Of a DNA stretch of 64,000 nt, positions 7,589 through 16,093 are shown piece by piece; position 1 is the stretch's first letter, and the number at the start of each line of letters is the position of its first letter. The position numbers and the translations under genes are program-made. The DNA lies in contig NZ_DATFIP010000062.1 of assembly GCF_035270045.1 (NCBI RefSeq), positions 24,528 to 88,527 of the forward strand. Reading direction: 5' to 3'. The notes below the pieces were generated by a model. That model searched no databases. It saw nothing but the letters and a program-made list of their open reading frames with translations, and was not told the origin of the DNA. This stretch comes from Salibaculum sp035270045. Lineage in GTDB: Bacteria > Pseudomonadota > Alphaproteobacteria > Rhodobacterales > Rhodobacteraceae.

Positions 7589-8746
7589 ATGACGAAACTG
7601 CGTTGGGGCATGATCGGCGGGGGCGAGGGTAGCCAGATCGGACCCGCCCACCGCCTGGGGGCCGGTCTTGATGGCCTGTTCGATTTCACCGCCGGGGCGC
7701 TGGACCATCGCCCCGAGGCGGGCCGCGCCCATGGCCAGCGCCTGGGCCTGGCTGCCGACCGGTCCTACGGCGATTGGCAGGAAATGCTGAAAGGTGAAAA
7801 GGATCGCGACGACCGGATCGATCTCGTCACCGTGGCCACGCCCAATGCGACCCATTTCGAGATCACCAAGGCCTATCTGGAGGCGGGGTTTCACGTGCTT
7901 TGCGAGAAACCCATGACCATGACCGTCGAAGAGGGCGAGGAGATCGTGAAGATCGCCCGCGCCACCGGCCGGATCTGCGCGGTGAACTACGGCTATTCGG
8001 GCTACAGCCTCGTGCGCCACATGCGGGCCATGGTGGCGCGCGGCGACCTTGGCAAGATCCGCATGGTGAAGGCCGAATTCGCCCATGGCCATCACGCGGA
8101 TGCGGGCGATGCGGACAACCCGCGCGTGCGCTGGCGCTATGATCCGGCGCAGGCCGGTGTCAGCGCGCAGTTTGCCGATTGCGGTATCCATGCGCTGCAC
8201 ATGGCGTCCTTCGTCATCGGGCAGGAGGCCCAGCGGCTGAGCGCCGACACGGTCAGCTGCATCGAAAGCCGCGAGCTGGAAGACGATGCAATGGTCAACC
8301 TGCGCTTCGACGGTGGCGCCGTGGGGCGGCTCTGGACCTCGTCCGTGGCGCTGGGGCGTCAGCACGGGCTGACACTTCAGGTCTTCGGCGAAAAGGGCGG
8401 GCTGGCCTGGGCACAGGAACAGCCCAACCAGCTGCGCTGGATGCCGCTGGGGGGGCGCGTGCAGATCATCGAGCGCGGCGAGGCGGGGCTGTCCCCCGCC
8501 GCCGACCGAACCAGCCGCGTCGCCATCGGGCATGCCGAGGGGATGCCGCTGGCCTTCGCCAATATCTATGCCGATCTGGCCGAGGCCATCCGGGCCGAGA
8601 AAGAAGACCGCGAGATGGACCCCGCGGCCAATCTCTATCCCCGGGCCGAGGACGGGTTGCGCTCCATGGCGGCGGTCTTTGCCGTGGCCGCAAGCGGCAA
8701 GGCCCAGGGTGCCTGGACCGACGCCCGCCCGCCGATTCTGCGATAA
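7589..8746 (+). CDS. Gfo/Idh/MocA-family dehydrogenase (second)
   Basis: A 385-residue oxidoreductase with Rossmann motif GMIGGGEGSQIGPAHR, the signature LCEKPMTM (Lys107) and a DCGIHALHM block holding the likely catalytic Asp and His. ATG 7589 is preceded by AAGGAG at 7575-7580. The sequence GEGSQIG in the nucleotide-binding loop and the greater length separate it from IolG and from the dehydrogenase at 5585, so it is not a simple duplicate. It ends the plus-strand operon and converges on the LacI gene at 8796. A role in oxidising a substituted inositol or a ring-derived sugar acid is inferred from context. Confidence 0.88.
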   Translation: MTKLRWGMIGGGEGSQIGPAHRLGAGLDGLFDFTAGALDHRPEAGRAHGQRLGLAADRSYGDWQEMLKGEKDRDDRIDLVTVATPNATHFEITKAYLEAGFHVLCEKPMTMTVEEGEEIVKIARATGRICAVNYGYSGYSLVRHMRAMVARGDLGKIRMVKAEFAHGHHADAGDADNPRVRWRYDPAQAGVSAQFADCGIHALHMASFVIGQEAQRLSADTVSCIESRELEDDAMVNLRFDGGAVGRLWTSSVALGRQHGLTLQVFGEKGGLAWAQEQPNQLRWMPLGGRVQIIERGEAGLSPAADRTSRVAIGHAEGMPLAFANIYADLAEAIRAEKEDREMDPAANLYPRAEDGLRSMAAVFAVAASGKAQGAWTDARPPILR

Positions 8747-8795
8747 GTCCGCTGCCCTGCGGAGATGGACATCCGCGCGCGGGCCGGGCGACCGC

Positions 8796-9788
8796 CTAGC
8801 TCGGCTCTCGCAAGGTCGCCCGCTCCACCAGAGTGCAGGGCAGCATCCGTGTCACTGGCGGCCTCGGTCCCTCGGCGATACTGGCCTCGATCAGCGCGAC
8901 CGTGTCGGCCACGATCTCGGCGATGGGCTGGCGGATGGTGGTCAGGGCGATATTCTCCCAACCCGCCATCTCCATGTCGTTGAGGCCGAGGATACCGACA
9001 TCGCCCGGTACCCGGTGCCCTGCATCGCGGATGGCGCTCAGCGCCCCTATGGCGATCACGTCGTCACCGCAGAACCAGGCCTCGGCGACGGGACCGTCGT
9101 GCAGCAGCGCCCGCATGGTGTCGCGCCCGGCGGCAAAGGCATAGGCGCTGGTACAGCGTGCCCCGGCAAATGCAGCGCCCGCGCGATCCCGGAAACCGGT
9201 CAGGCGGTCCTGCGTGGTGCTGGCCTCTTCCGGGCCGCCCAGGAAACCGATGCGGCCGTAGCCGCGCGTCAGAAGCGTCTCGGCGGCCAGGTGCCCGGCG
9301 GCGACGTTGTCGATGCTGACAAGGTCCGTATCCGGCGCATTGCGCGACCAGCCGAAGGCGTGGACCACCGGCAGCCCCGCTTGCCGGAAGGCCGCGGTGA
9401 AATCCGGTGGCAGGGTAGAGGAGGCGACAATCACCCCGTCAACGCTGTATTGGCGCAGCATGTCCAGCGAACGTTCCGCATCGCCCGCGTGGGCCAGGTT
9501 GACGAGCAACGGACGCAGGCCCGCCGATTGCAGCGCCTGTGTGAACCGGTCGAAAATTTCCAGGAAATAGGGGTTGGAGAAGTTGTTCGAGACCAGTCCG
9601 ACCAGCTTGGTTCGGCCCGTGGTAAGGCTGGAGGCAAGCACGTTGGGGTGATAGCCAAGCGCGGCGGCAGCCTCTTCGACCCTTGCGCGGGTGCGAGCCG
9701 AGACCGAGGCGCCGACGGTGAAGGTCCGTGACACCGCGGATTTCGATACGCCAGCGCGCGCGGCGACATCCTGTAGCGTGACAGCCAT
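8796..9788 (-). CDS. LacI-family transcriptional regulator (CCGG-operator type)
   Basis: A 330-residue regulator. The helix-turn-helix is MAVTLQDVAARAGVSKSAVS, followed by the hinge region (ARVEEAAAALGYHPNVLASSL) and a full type I periplasmic-binding-like effector domain (NNFSNPYFLEIFDRFTQAL to the C-terminus). ATG 9788 is chosen because the domain begins there. SKSAVSRTF is the recognition-helix type that usually reads CCGG-centred palindromes. A 14/16 copy of the 5537-5552 palindrome lies 54 bp upstream of this gene, which suggests autoregulation plus control of the iolC and dehydrogenase operons. Confidence 0.93.
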   Translation of the reverse strand: MAVTLQDVAARAGVSKSAVSRTFTVGASVSARTRARVEEAAAALGYHPNVLASSLTTGRTKLVGLVSNNFSNPYFLEIFDRFTQALQSAGLRPLLVNLAHAGDAERSLDMLRQYSVDGVIVASSTLPPDFTAAFRQAGLPVVHAFGWSRNAPDTDLVSIDNVAAGHLAAETLLTRGYGRIGFLGGPEEASTTQDRLTGFRDRAGAAFAGARCTSAYAFAAGRDTMRALLHDGPVAEAWFCGDDVIAIGALSAIRDAGHRVPGDVGILGLNDMEMAGWENIALTTIRQPIAEIVADTVALIEASIAEGPRPPVTRMLPCTLVERATLREPS

Positions 9789-9841
9789 CGATCCTCGGAC
9801 GTTCTGTTCCACTACACCAGCAAACCGGGTCGGCCGCCGTG

Positions 9842-9857
9842 TTGCAACCGGTTTCAC
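9842..9857. promoter_or_regulatory. Second LacI-type operator, TTGCAACCGGTTTCAC
   Basis: It matches the perfect palindrome at 5537-5552 at 14 of 16 positions, the changes lying in the right arm. It is located between two divergent LacI genes (starts 9788 and 9952), so one bound repressor could control both. Confidence 0.65.
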
Positions 9858-9872
9858 GCATTTCATGATGCC

Positions 9873-9891
9873 ATGCCGCGTTTTGCGGCAT
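9873..9891. repeat. Hairpin ATGCCGC-GTTTT-GCGGCAT in the LacI/LacI divergent region
   Basis: Perfect 7-bp arms with a 5-base loop. There is no T-tract on the plus strand and the element lies 61 bp before the ATG at 9952. It could be a 5' leader hairpin of that mRNA or another operator. Confidence 0.4.
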
Positions 9892-9951
9892 TGCAAAGGG
9901 TGCCGCCCGTCATCCAAGATGGATCTACAGGAATTCTTCGGGGGGATGAGC

Positions 9952-10980
9952 ATGGCACGGCGTCCGACGATAAGGGATGTGGCCCGCGAGGCGCAGGTCA
10001 GCGTCTCGACGGTGGACAGGGCGCTCAACGGGCGCGTCGCCGTGCGCGAGGATACCCTGAAGAAGATCGCCACAGCGGCCCACCGCGTGGGCTACCATGC
10101 GCGTGGCCTGTTCGATCACCGCCTGGTGGAGACCGTGCCCGAGATGCGCCTCGGCTTCGTGCTGCTGAAGGAACGGCAGGAGTTCTACCGGAATTTCCAC
10201 GCCGAGATCGAACGGGCCGTGGCGACGCGCGCCGATATCCGCGGCAAGGCCGAGATTCGCTACGCGCAGTCCCAGTCACCCGAGGAATTCGCCGATATCC
10301 TTCATGCTCTGGGCCGCAGCTGCGATGCCGTGGCGGCCATTGCCGTAAACGACCGGCGGCTGGACCAGGTGGTCGAGGCGCTCAAGCGCGAGGGTGTCGC
10401 GACATTTTCGTTGCTCAACGATTTCGCGCAGGGAATTAGGAGCAATTACATAGGCCTGAACAACATGAAGGTAGGGCGGCAGGCGGCCTGGATGATCACC
10501 CAGACGTGCCCCGTTCCGGGCAAGCTGGCGATTTTCGTGGGGGGCAATCGCTGGCATGGGCACGACCTGCGAGAGGTGGGATTCCGGGCCTTCGCACGCG
10601 AACGCGCGCCGACCTTTCCGGTGCTGGATACCCTGGTGAACCTGGAGACCCGGCAACTGACATACGAGGCGACACTGGACCTGCTGACCCGTCACGCCGA
10701 CCTGCGCGGCATCTACGTTGCGGGCGGCGGCATGGAGGGGGCCATCGCCGCCCTGCGCGAGGCCCGCGCGCCCGGCGAGGTGGCGCTGGTGGTCAACGAG
10801 GTGACACAGGAGAGCCGCGCCGCGTTGCTGGATGGCTACCTTCGGATGATCATCTCGACCCCGCTGGCCGAACTTTGCGACGACGTCGTCAGGCTCATGG
10901 TCAGAACGCGATCCGGCGACGACGGCACCATCGGCCAGCACTTTCTTGATCCCCGTATCATTCTGCCCGAGATCGCCTGA
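9952..10980 (+). CDS. LacI-family transcriptional regulator (VDRALNG subgroup)
   Basis: A 342-residue regulator opening MARRPTIRDVAREAQVSVST, with a VDRALNG recognition element and an effector domain starting EMRLGFVLLKERQEFYRNF. ATG 9952 is chosen because a run of G (9940-9945) is suitably spaced; ATG 9946 and ATG 9919 are possible. It is the closest relative in the window of the truncated regulator at 1-455, so the region holds two related regulators plus one of a different type. It is followed at once by paired GTCAT/AATGAC sequences at 10992-11037, ahead of the isomerase and transporter genes, which it may control. Confidence 0.92.
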   Translation: MARRPTIRDVAREAQVSVSTVDRALNGRVAVREDTLKKIATAAHRVGYHARGLFDHRLVETVPEMRLGFVLLKERQEFYRNFHAEIERAVATRADIRGKAEIRYAQSQSPEEFADILHALGRSCDAVAAIAVNDRRLDQVVEALKREGVATFSLLNDFAQGIRSNYIGLNNMKVGRQAAWMITQTCPVPGKLAIFVGGNRWHGHDLREVGFRAFARERAPTFPVLDTLVNLETRQLTYEATLDLLTRHADLRGIYVAGGGMEGAIAALREARAPGEVALVVNEVTQESRAALLDGYLRMIISTPLAELCDDVVRLMVRTRSGDDGTIGQHFLDPRIILPEIA

Positions 10981-10991
10981 GCACCCGCAGG

Positions 10992-11011
10992 AATGACGAA
11001 AAAATGTCATT
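10992..11011. promoter_or_regulatory. Inverted repeat AATGAC-N8-GTCATT ahead of the isomerase/transporter genes
   Basis: Perfect 6-bp arms around an A-rich spacer. A related sequence, GAAAAACGTCATGA, follows at 11022-11035, giving a degenerate tandem repeat of GAAAAA-N(0-2)-GTCAT. It lies just after the LacI stop and before the gene at 11143. It could be an operator or a weak terminator; I favour an operator because no T-tract follows. Confidence 0.4.
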
Positions 11012-11142
11012 TTGCATGCGCGGAAAAACGTCATGAATGAGTGAAAGGACCGACCCCCGCGTTGACGGAATCGCCGCGGCGCGTTTTGACTTCTGCGACA
11101 AGGAGGCGCACCGGGAGGGCGCCCGGGAGGGGGATCGTCGCC

Positions 11143-11964
11143 ATGCAGCTTCGGACTGCGCTCAATCACATGACCGTGCCCGGGATGGGCTACGCGGCCT
11201 TTCTTGACCTCGCCTCAAGGCTTGGATGTGTCGGTGTCGAGGTGCGCAACGATATTCCCGGTCCGCTTTTCGATGGCGCACCGGCGATCGAGGGCGGCCA
11301 GATGGCCCGCGACAGGGGGCTGCGCCTGCTGGGGCTCGGCCAGGTCCAGCCCTTCAATGACTGGACGCCGGATCGCGAGCGCGAGGTCGCCGCCCTGATC
11401 GCCACCGCCCGCGAGGCCGGGGCCGAGACCATCAGCCTGATCCCGCGCAACGACGGCACCGGCACCGGTAACGGTGAACGCCACGCCAACCTGCGCATCG
11501 CGCTCAAGGCGATCCGGCCGATGCTGGACGATGCCGGGCTCGTCGCGCTGGTCGAGCCGCTGGGTTTCATCCGCTCTTCGCTGCGGTCCAAGCAGGAACT
11601 GGTCGAGACAATCGAGGCCCTGGACGCGGCGGATCGGTTCAGACTGGTCCATGACACCTTTCACCACACGCTGGTGGGCGGCGGCGCGCTGTTTGCCGAG
11701 ATGACCGGGATCGTCCATGTGTCGGGGGTCTCTGACACGCAGGTCGCGGTGACACGCATGGAGGACGCCCACCGGGGGCTCGTGGACGCGGCCGACCGGC
11801 TGGGCAATGTCGACCAGGTCGCCGCGCTTATCGCGCAGGGATACGACGGCCCGGTCTCGATGGAGTGTTTCGCGCCCGAGGTCCATGCGCTGGCCGATCC
11901 GGAAGCGGCACTGCGCGGCGCTTTCGATTTCATGTCTTCGCAACTGGCGGAAAGGGCCGCCTAG
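11143..11964 (+). CDS. IolI-like TIM-barrel isomerase (inosose isomerase family)
   Basis: A 273-residue AP-endonuclease-2/xylose-isomerase-like barrel beginning MQLRTALNHMTVPGMGYAAF. A metal-binding set matching IolI is visible in LVEPLGF (Glu), RLVHDTFHH (Asp), IVHVSGV (His) and VSMECFAPEV (Glu). IolI interconverts keto-inositols (2-keto-myo-inositol and 1-keto-D-chiro-inositol). ATG 11143 is used because the conserved fold begins there, with GGGAGGGGG upstream. It sits 79 bp before the binding-protein gene, in the same direction, and is probably co-transcribed with the importer. It would let the cell channel inositol isomers into the main pathway; other keto-sugar substrates remain possible. 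Confidence 0.85.
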   Translation: MQLRTALNHMTVPGMGYAAFLDLASRLGCVGVEVRNDIPGPLFDGAPAIEGGQMARDRGLRLLGLGQVQPFNDWTPDREREVAALIATAREAGAETISLIPRNDGTGTGNGERHANLRIALKAIRPMLDDAGLVALVEPLGFIRSSLRSKQELVETIEALDAADRFRLVHDTFHHTLVGGGALFAEMTGIVHVSGVSDTQVAVTRMEDAHRGLVDAADRLGNVDQVAALIAQGYDGPVSMECFAPEVHALADPEAALRGAFDFMSSQLAERAA

Positions 11965-12043
11965 GACGAAGGAGAACCGCCCCGGTTCACGGGGTATCCG
12001 GCGGAAAAACCGGTGTGCCGGACACCACGATTGGGAGGAACCA

Positions 12044-12991
12044 ATGAAGAAGACACTTATCGCTGCAACCGCCATGATGACCGTCATGGGCTCGGCGTCC
12101 TTCGCCGAGACCATCGGCGCCTCTATCGCCCGGTTCGACGACAACTTCCTGACGGTCATGCGCAACGGCATGGTCGACTACGCCGACGGTCTGGAGGACG
12201 TCGAGCTTCAGGTCGAGGACGCGCAGGACGATGTTGCCAAGCAACTGGACCAGATCAACAACTTCATCGCCAGCGGCGTGGATGCGATCATCGTCAACGC
12301 GGTAGATACCTCGGCCACCCAGGCCATGACCCAGGCCGCTGCGAGCGCCGGCGTCCCGCTGGTCTATGTCAACCGCCAGCCGATCAACGTCGACACGCTG
12401 CCCGACGACCAGGCCTTCGTGGCCTCGAACGAGATCGAGTCCGGCACCCTGGCCGCCTTCGAGGCCTGCAAGCTGGCCCGTGCGCAGGGCCTGGCCGCTG
12501 GTGCCGATGCCTACATCCTGATGGGGCAGCTCAGCAACCAGGCGGCGGTGCAGCGCACCAAGGACGTCGATGACGTGATCGGCATGGACATGTGCAACTT
12601 CATCAACATCATCGACCGCCAGACCGCCGAATGGTCGCGCAACGAGGCCCAGGACCAGATGACCAACTGGATGTCCTCGGGCGAGCCCTTCGACATCGTC
12701 TTTGCCAACAACGACGAGATGGCCATCGGGGCGATCCAGGCGATGAAGGCCAACGGGATGTCAATGGAGGATGTCATCGTGGTGGGCGTTGACGCCACCC
12801 AGGACGCGCTGGTGGCCATGCAGGCCGGTGACCTGGACGCCACCGTGTTCCAGGATGCCTTCGGCCAGGGCGAAGGCTCGGTCGACGCTGCGCTGGCGCT
12901 GGCCCGCGGCGAGGAGGTGGATCAGAAGGTCTACATCCCGTTCCAGCTGGTGACGCCCGAGAACGTGGACGAGTTCCTCGACGAGAACTGA
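12044..12991 (+). CDS. Periplasmic sugar/inositol-binding protein of ABC importer
   Basis: A 315-residue type I periplasmic binding protein. A signal peptide is clear (Lys-Lys, hydrophobic core, cleavage near SFA/ET at residues 21-22). The mature protein shows the pattern of ribose/inositol-binding proteins: NFIASGVDAIIVNAVD, PLVYVNRQPI and FANNDEMAIGAIQAM. GGAGGAA lies just before ATG 12044. The homologous position in rhizobia is held by MocB (rhizopine) and IbpA (inositol), both of this fold. A 12-bp perfect hairpin follows the gene, a common device for keeping the binding-protein message more abundant than the permease message. Confidence 0.93.
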   Translation: MKKTLIAATAMMTVMGSASFAETIGASIARFDDNFLTVMRNGMVDYADGLEDVELQVEDAQDDVAKQLDQINNFIASGVDAIIVNAVDTSATQAMTQAAASAGVPLVYVNRQPINVDTLPDDQAFVASNEIESGTLAAFEACKLARAQGLAAGADAYILMGQLSNQAAVQRTKDVDDVIGMDMCNFINIIDRQTAEWSRNEAQDQMTNWMSSGEPFDIVFANNDEMAIGAIQAMKANGMSMEDVIVVGVDATQDALVAMQAGDLDATVFQDAFGQGEGSVDAALALARGEEVDQKVYIPFQLVTPENVDEFLDEN

Positions 12992-13002
12992 TCCGGCAAG
13001 CC

Positions 13003-13030
13003 GCGGCAGGGCGCAAGCGCGCCCTGCCGC
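13003..13030 (+). repeat. Strong intercistronic hairpin after the binding-protein gene
   Basis: Perfect 12-bp arms (GCGGCAGGGCGC and its complement) with loop AAGC, 11 bp after the stop codon and without a T-tract. This is the expected form of an mRNA-stabilising or partial-termination stem between a binding-protein gene and its permease gene. Confidence 0.75.
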
Positions 13031-13083
13031 AGGTCTTGAAAAGCGGAACCGCGGCACGATAACCACCATCAGGGGAGCCACGA

Positions 13084-14166
13084 ATGTCGGCGAAATCGGA
13101 CGGTATCGGCGGGCTGAAATACGACAAGTCGAAAAAGACCTGGCCCAACGAATTCAACATTTTCATCGCACTGGTCGTGATCGTCGCGATCTTCGAGGCG
13201 CTGGGGCAGATTCTGCCCTACATGAACAGTCAAAGTTTCCTGTTCGACACGCAGGACCGGTTCGGCACCATCTTCAACGAAGCGCGCCTGCGCATCATCA
13301 TCCTGCAGATCGCGATCATCGGGATCATCTCGCTGGGGGTGACGCAGGTGATCATTTCGGGCGGGATCGACCTGTCGTCGGGGCCCCTGGTCGCTGCGAC
13401 CGCGATGATCGTGATGAGTTTCGCGCAGACGGGGCTGGTCAACGGAAACCCCAATCCGGCGGCGGTCTTCGGGCCTTGGTCCTTTGACCTTCCGGTGATC
13501 GTACCGATCCTGATCGGCCTGGCCTTCGGGGCTTTCATCGGCTCGATCAACGGCACGCTGATCGCCTTCACGCGCATCCCGCCATTCATCGCCACCCTGG
13601 GCATGTTCCTGATCTGCCGCGGTATCGCGCAGTGGTGGACGCGCGGCCAGCCGGTGTCGTTCCCCACGGAAAGCTATGCCTGGCTGGGGTCGGGCATGAT
13701 GCCGGTCGTCTGGTTCCTGCTGCTGGCGGTCCTTTGCCACGTGCTGCTGCGTTATACCGTCTACGGCAAGCACACCTATGCCATCGGCTCGAACGAGGCG
13801 GCGGCGCGGATGTCGGGTATCAACGTCAAGCGGCACAAGGTTCTGGTCTACATGATCGCCTCGATGCTCGCGGCTTTCGCCGCCATCGTGCTCAGTTCCA
13901 AGAACCTGACCGCGCAGTCCGGCATGGGCCTGTTCTACGAGCTTTTCGCCATCGCAATGGCGGTGATCGGCGGGGTCAGCCTGACCGGCGGGCGCGGGTC
14001 GATCATCGGCACGGTGCTGGGCGCCATGGTCTTCGGCGTCATCCAGTCGGGCTTCACCTACGTCAAGCTGGACGCCTATTACCAGATCATGGCCATGGGC
14101 GCGATCATCATCAGTGCCGTGGTGCTCGACCAGTGGCGCCAGCAACGCGCCGCGGCGCGATCCTGA
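13084..14166 (+). CDS. ABC sugar/inositol importer permease
   Basis: A 360-residue inner-membrane protein of the BPD_transp_2 family with about ten hydrophobic segments, starting near residue 22 (NIFIALVVIVAIFEALG) and ending near 350. The cytoplasmic loop contacting the ATPase, IGSNEAAARMSGINVKRHK, and the glycine-rich GGVSLTGGRGSIIGTVLGAM are both typical. It follows the binding protein after the 13003 hairpin and precedes the ATPase by 17 bp with GGAGGAG. Only one permease gene is present, so a homodimer is expected. Confidence 0.95.
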   Translation: MSAKSDGIGGLKYDKSKKTWPNEFNIFIALVVIVAIFEALGQILPYMNSQSFLFDTQDRFGTIFNEARLRIIILQIAIIGIISLGVTQVIISGGIDLSSGPLVAATAMIVMSFAQTGLVNGNPNPAAVFGPWSFDLPVIVPILIGLAFGAFIGSINGTLIAFTRIPPFIATLGMFLICRGIAQWWTRGQPVSFPTESYAWLGSGMMPVVWFLLLAVLCHVLLRYTVYGKHTYAIGSNEAAARMSGINVKRHKVLVYMIASMLAAFAAIVLSSKNLTAQSGMGLFYELFAIAMAVIGGVSLTGGRGSIIGTVLGAMVFGVIQSGFTYVKLDAYYQIMAMGAIIISAVVLDQWRQQRAAARS

Positions 14167-14183
14167 ACCCGGAGGAGAGAGCA

Positions 14184-14987
14184 ATGAGCGGTATCGAGCT
14201 TCACGACATGGGCGACATCATCCTCGAAACACGGGACCTGACCAAGCATTATGGCGGTGTTCATGCGCTGGAGGGGGCCGACTTCATCTTGCGCAAGGGT
14301 GAACACGTGGCGATCATGGGCGACAACGGGGCGGGCAAGTCCACCTTCGTGCGCCAGATCACCGGTGTCGAGCAGCGGACGCGGGGCGAAATCATCTTCG
14401 ACGGCCACCCGGTGCATTTCGACGGGCCGCTGCATGCGCGCAAGGCCGGGATCGAGGCCGTGTTCCAGACCCTGGCCCTGGCCGATCACCTGGACGTGCC
14501 CGACAACCTGTTCCTGGGCCGCGAGAAGACCTGGATGGACTGGTTGGGACCCTTCCGATTTCTCGACTACAAGGCCATGCGGCAGGACACGATCGATGCG
14601 CTGGAAAAGACCGGGGTCAAGATCCCCAACATCCGCAACACGATCCAGAACATGTCCGGCGGTCAGCGCCAGTGCGTGGCCATCGCGCGCACCGCGAGCT
14701 TCCATTCCAAGCTGACAATCATGGACGAGCCCACGGCCGCGCTCGGGGTGCAGGAGACCGGCCAGGTCGAGAACATCATCCGCACCCTCAAGGAGCAGGG
14801 CGAACCGCTGGTCCTGATCAGCCACAACATGCGCCAGGTCATGGACCTCGTGGACCGGATCGTCGTGTTCCGCCGGGGCCGGATCGTCGCCAATCTCGAC
14901 AAGGACGAGACCGATCATCAGGACGTGGTCGCCTACATCACCGGCGCCAAGACCCAGCCGGAATACGAGGTCGCAGAGATGACCTGA
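14184..14987 (+). CDS. ABC sugar/inositol importer ATPase (single NBD)
   Basis: A 267-residue ATP-binding subunit. Walker A is GDNGAGKST, the signature MSGGQRQ, Walker B LTIMDEPTAAL and the switch His lies in LISHNMRQ. Sugar ATPases of the RbsA type carry two such domains; this is the short single-domain form seen in FrcA-type and IatA-like systems. It ends 98 bp before iolG, with a 7-bp hairpin (15052-15069) in the gap, so the catabolic genes may be a separate or attenuated transcript. Confidence 0.95.
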   Translation: MSGIELHDMGDIILETRDLTKHYGGVHALEGADFILRKGEHVAIMGDNGAGKSTFVRQITGVEQRTRGEIIFDGHPVHFDGPLHARKAGIEAVFQTLALADHLDVPDNLFLGREKTWMDWLGPFRFLDYKAMRQDTIDALEKTGVKIPNIRNTIQNMSGGQRQCVAIARTASFHSKLTIMDEPTAALGVQETGQVENIIRTLKEQGEPLVLISHNMRQVMDLVDRIVVFRRGRIVANLDKDETDHQDVVAYITGAKTQPEYEVAEMT

Positions 14988-15051
14988 CCGGCCACGCGGT
15001 CCGCTGAAAACGTCCGGGGCGCAGCCGCGGGGTTCATATTCCACGCTTAAC

Positions 15052-15069
15052 GCGGGGCGAAAGCCCCGC
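15052..15069 (+). repeat. Hairpin GCGGGGC-GAAA-GCCCCGC before iolG
   Basis: Perfect 7-bp arms with a GNRA-type tetraloop (GAAA), 16 bp before the iolG start. There is no T-tract. It could be an mRNA processing or stability element between the transporter genes and the iol genes. Confidence 0.6.
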
Positions 15070-15085
15070 CAGGGAAAGACAAGAC

Positions 15086-16090
15086 ATGACTGTGAGATTT
15101 GCCGTTCTGGGCGCTGGCCGCATCGGCCAGGTCCATGCCGCCGCCATTTCCAGCGTCCCGGGAGCCGCGCTGGTGGCCGTGGCCGATCCCGTGGCCGAGG
15201 CCGCACGGGCGGTGCAGGACACCCACGGCGGCGAGGTCCGCACCATCGACGAGATCGCGCGCAGCGATGACGTTGACGCGGTGGTGATCTGCACGCCGAC
15301 GGATACCCATGCCGACCTGATCGAGCAGTTCTCGAAAACCGGCAAGGCGGTGTTCTGCGAAAAGCCCATCGACCTGTCGCTCGCCCGGGTACGGGACTGC
15401 CTGAGCGTCGTCGAGGCCGAGAAGGCGACGCTCATGGTCGGCTTCAACCGTCGTTTCGATCCCGATTTCATGGCCCTGAAATCCGCCATCGACGAGGGCC
15501 GCGTGGGCGATGTGGAAATGGTCACCATCGTCAGCCGCGACCCCGGCGCGCCGCCCGCCGACTATATCAGGCGCTCAGGCGGGATCTTCCGCGACATGAC
15601 CATCCATGACTTCGATGTGGCCCGCTGGCTGCTGGGCGAGGACGTGGAGAGCGTGGTGGCGACCGGTGCGGTGCTGACCGACCCCGAGATCGGGCGGCTG
15701 GGCGATTTCGACAGCGTCAACGTGATCCTGCAGACGGCCAGCGGCAGACAGGCCATCATCACCAATTCGCGCCGCGCCGCCTATGGCTACGACCAGCGGA
15801 TCGAGGTGCTGGGGTCGCGGGGCATGGTCGCCGCGCGCAACCACCACGAGGCCGATATCGATATCGCCGGGGCCGGCGGGTTCACCCGCCCGCCGCTGCT
15901 GAATTTCTTCATGACCCGCTACACGGCCGCCTATGCCAATGAGATCGCCGCCTTCGTGGCCGCGGTCGCCGAGGGCGCCGCAACCCCCACCACGGGCCAT
16001 GACGGGATGATGGCGCTTGCGCTGGCAGATGCGGCGGTGAAATCGGTGGACGAGGGCCGCCTCGTGAAACTTGCAGAGGTGCTGGACTGA
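15086..16090 (+). CDS. iolG: Inositol 2-dehydrogenase
   Basis: A 334-residue Gfo/Idh/MocA protein. It has the Rossmann motif VLGAGRIGQVHA, CEKPIDL with Lys93, and GIFRDMTIHDFD with Asp170 and His174, which correspond in spacing to the catalytic Lys97-Asp172-His176 of Bacillus IolG. It oxidises myo-inositol to scyllo-inosose with NAD+. It is the first gene of the iolG-iolC-iolD-iolE run, with gaps of 3, 2 and -1 bp. Of the three dehydrogenases in the region this is the one with the standard IolG length and motif spacing, so I assign the symbol only here. Confidence 0.93.
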   Translation: MTVRFAVLGAGRIGQVHAAAISSVPGAALVAVADPVAEAARAVQDTHGGEVRTIDEIARSDDVDAVVICTPTDTHADLIEQFSKTGKAVFCEKPIDLSLARVRDCLSVVEAEKATLMVGFNRRFDPDFMALKSAIDEGRVGDVEMVTIVSRDPGAPPADYIRRSGGIFRDMTIHDFDVARWLLGEDVESVVATGAVLTDPEIGRLGDFDSVNVILQTASGRQAIITNSRRAAYGYDQRIEVLGSRGMVAARNHHEADIDIAGAGGFTRPPLLNFFMTRYTAAYANEIAAFVAAVAEGAATPTTGHDGMMALALADAAVKSVDEGRLVKLAEVLD

Positions 16091-16093
16091 ACC

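Noticed and set aside
9873..9891. Hairpin as an intrinsic terminator
   Set aside because: It lies between divergent genes where no transcript needs to end, and no T-tract follows.
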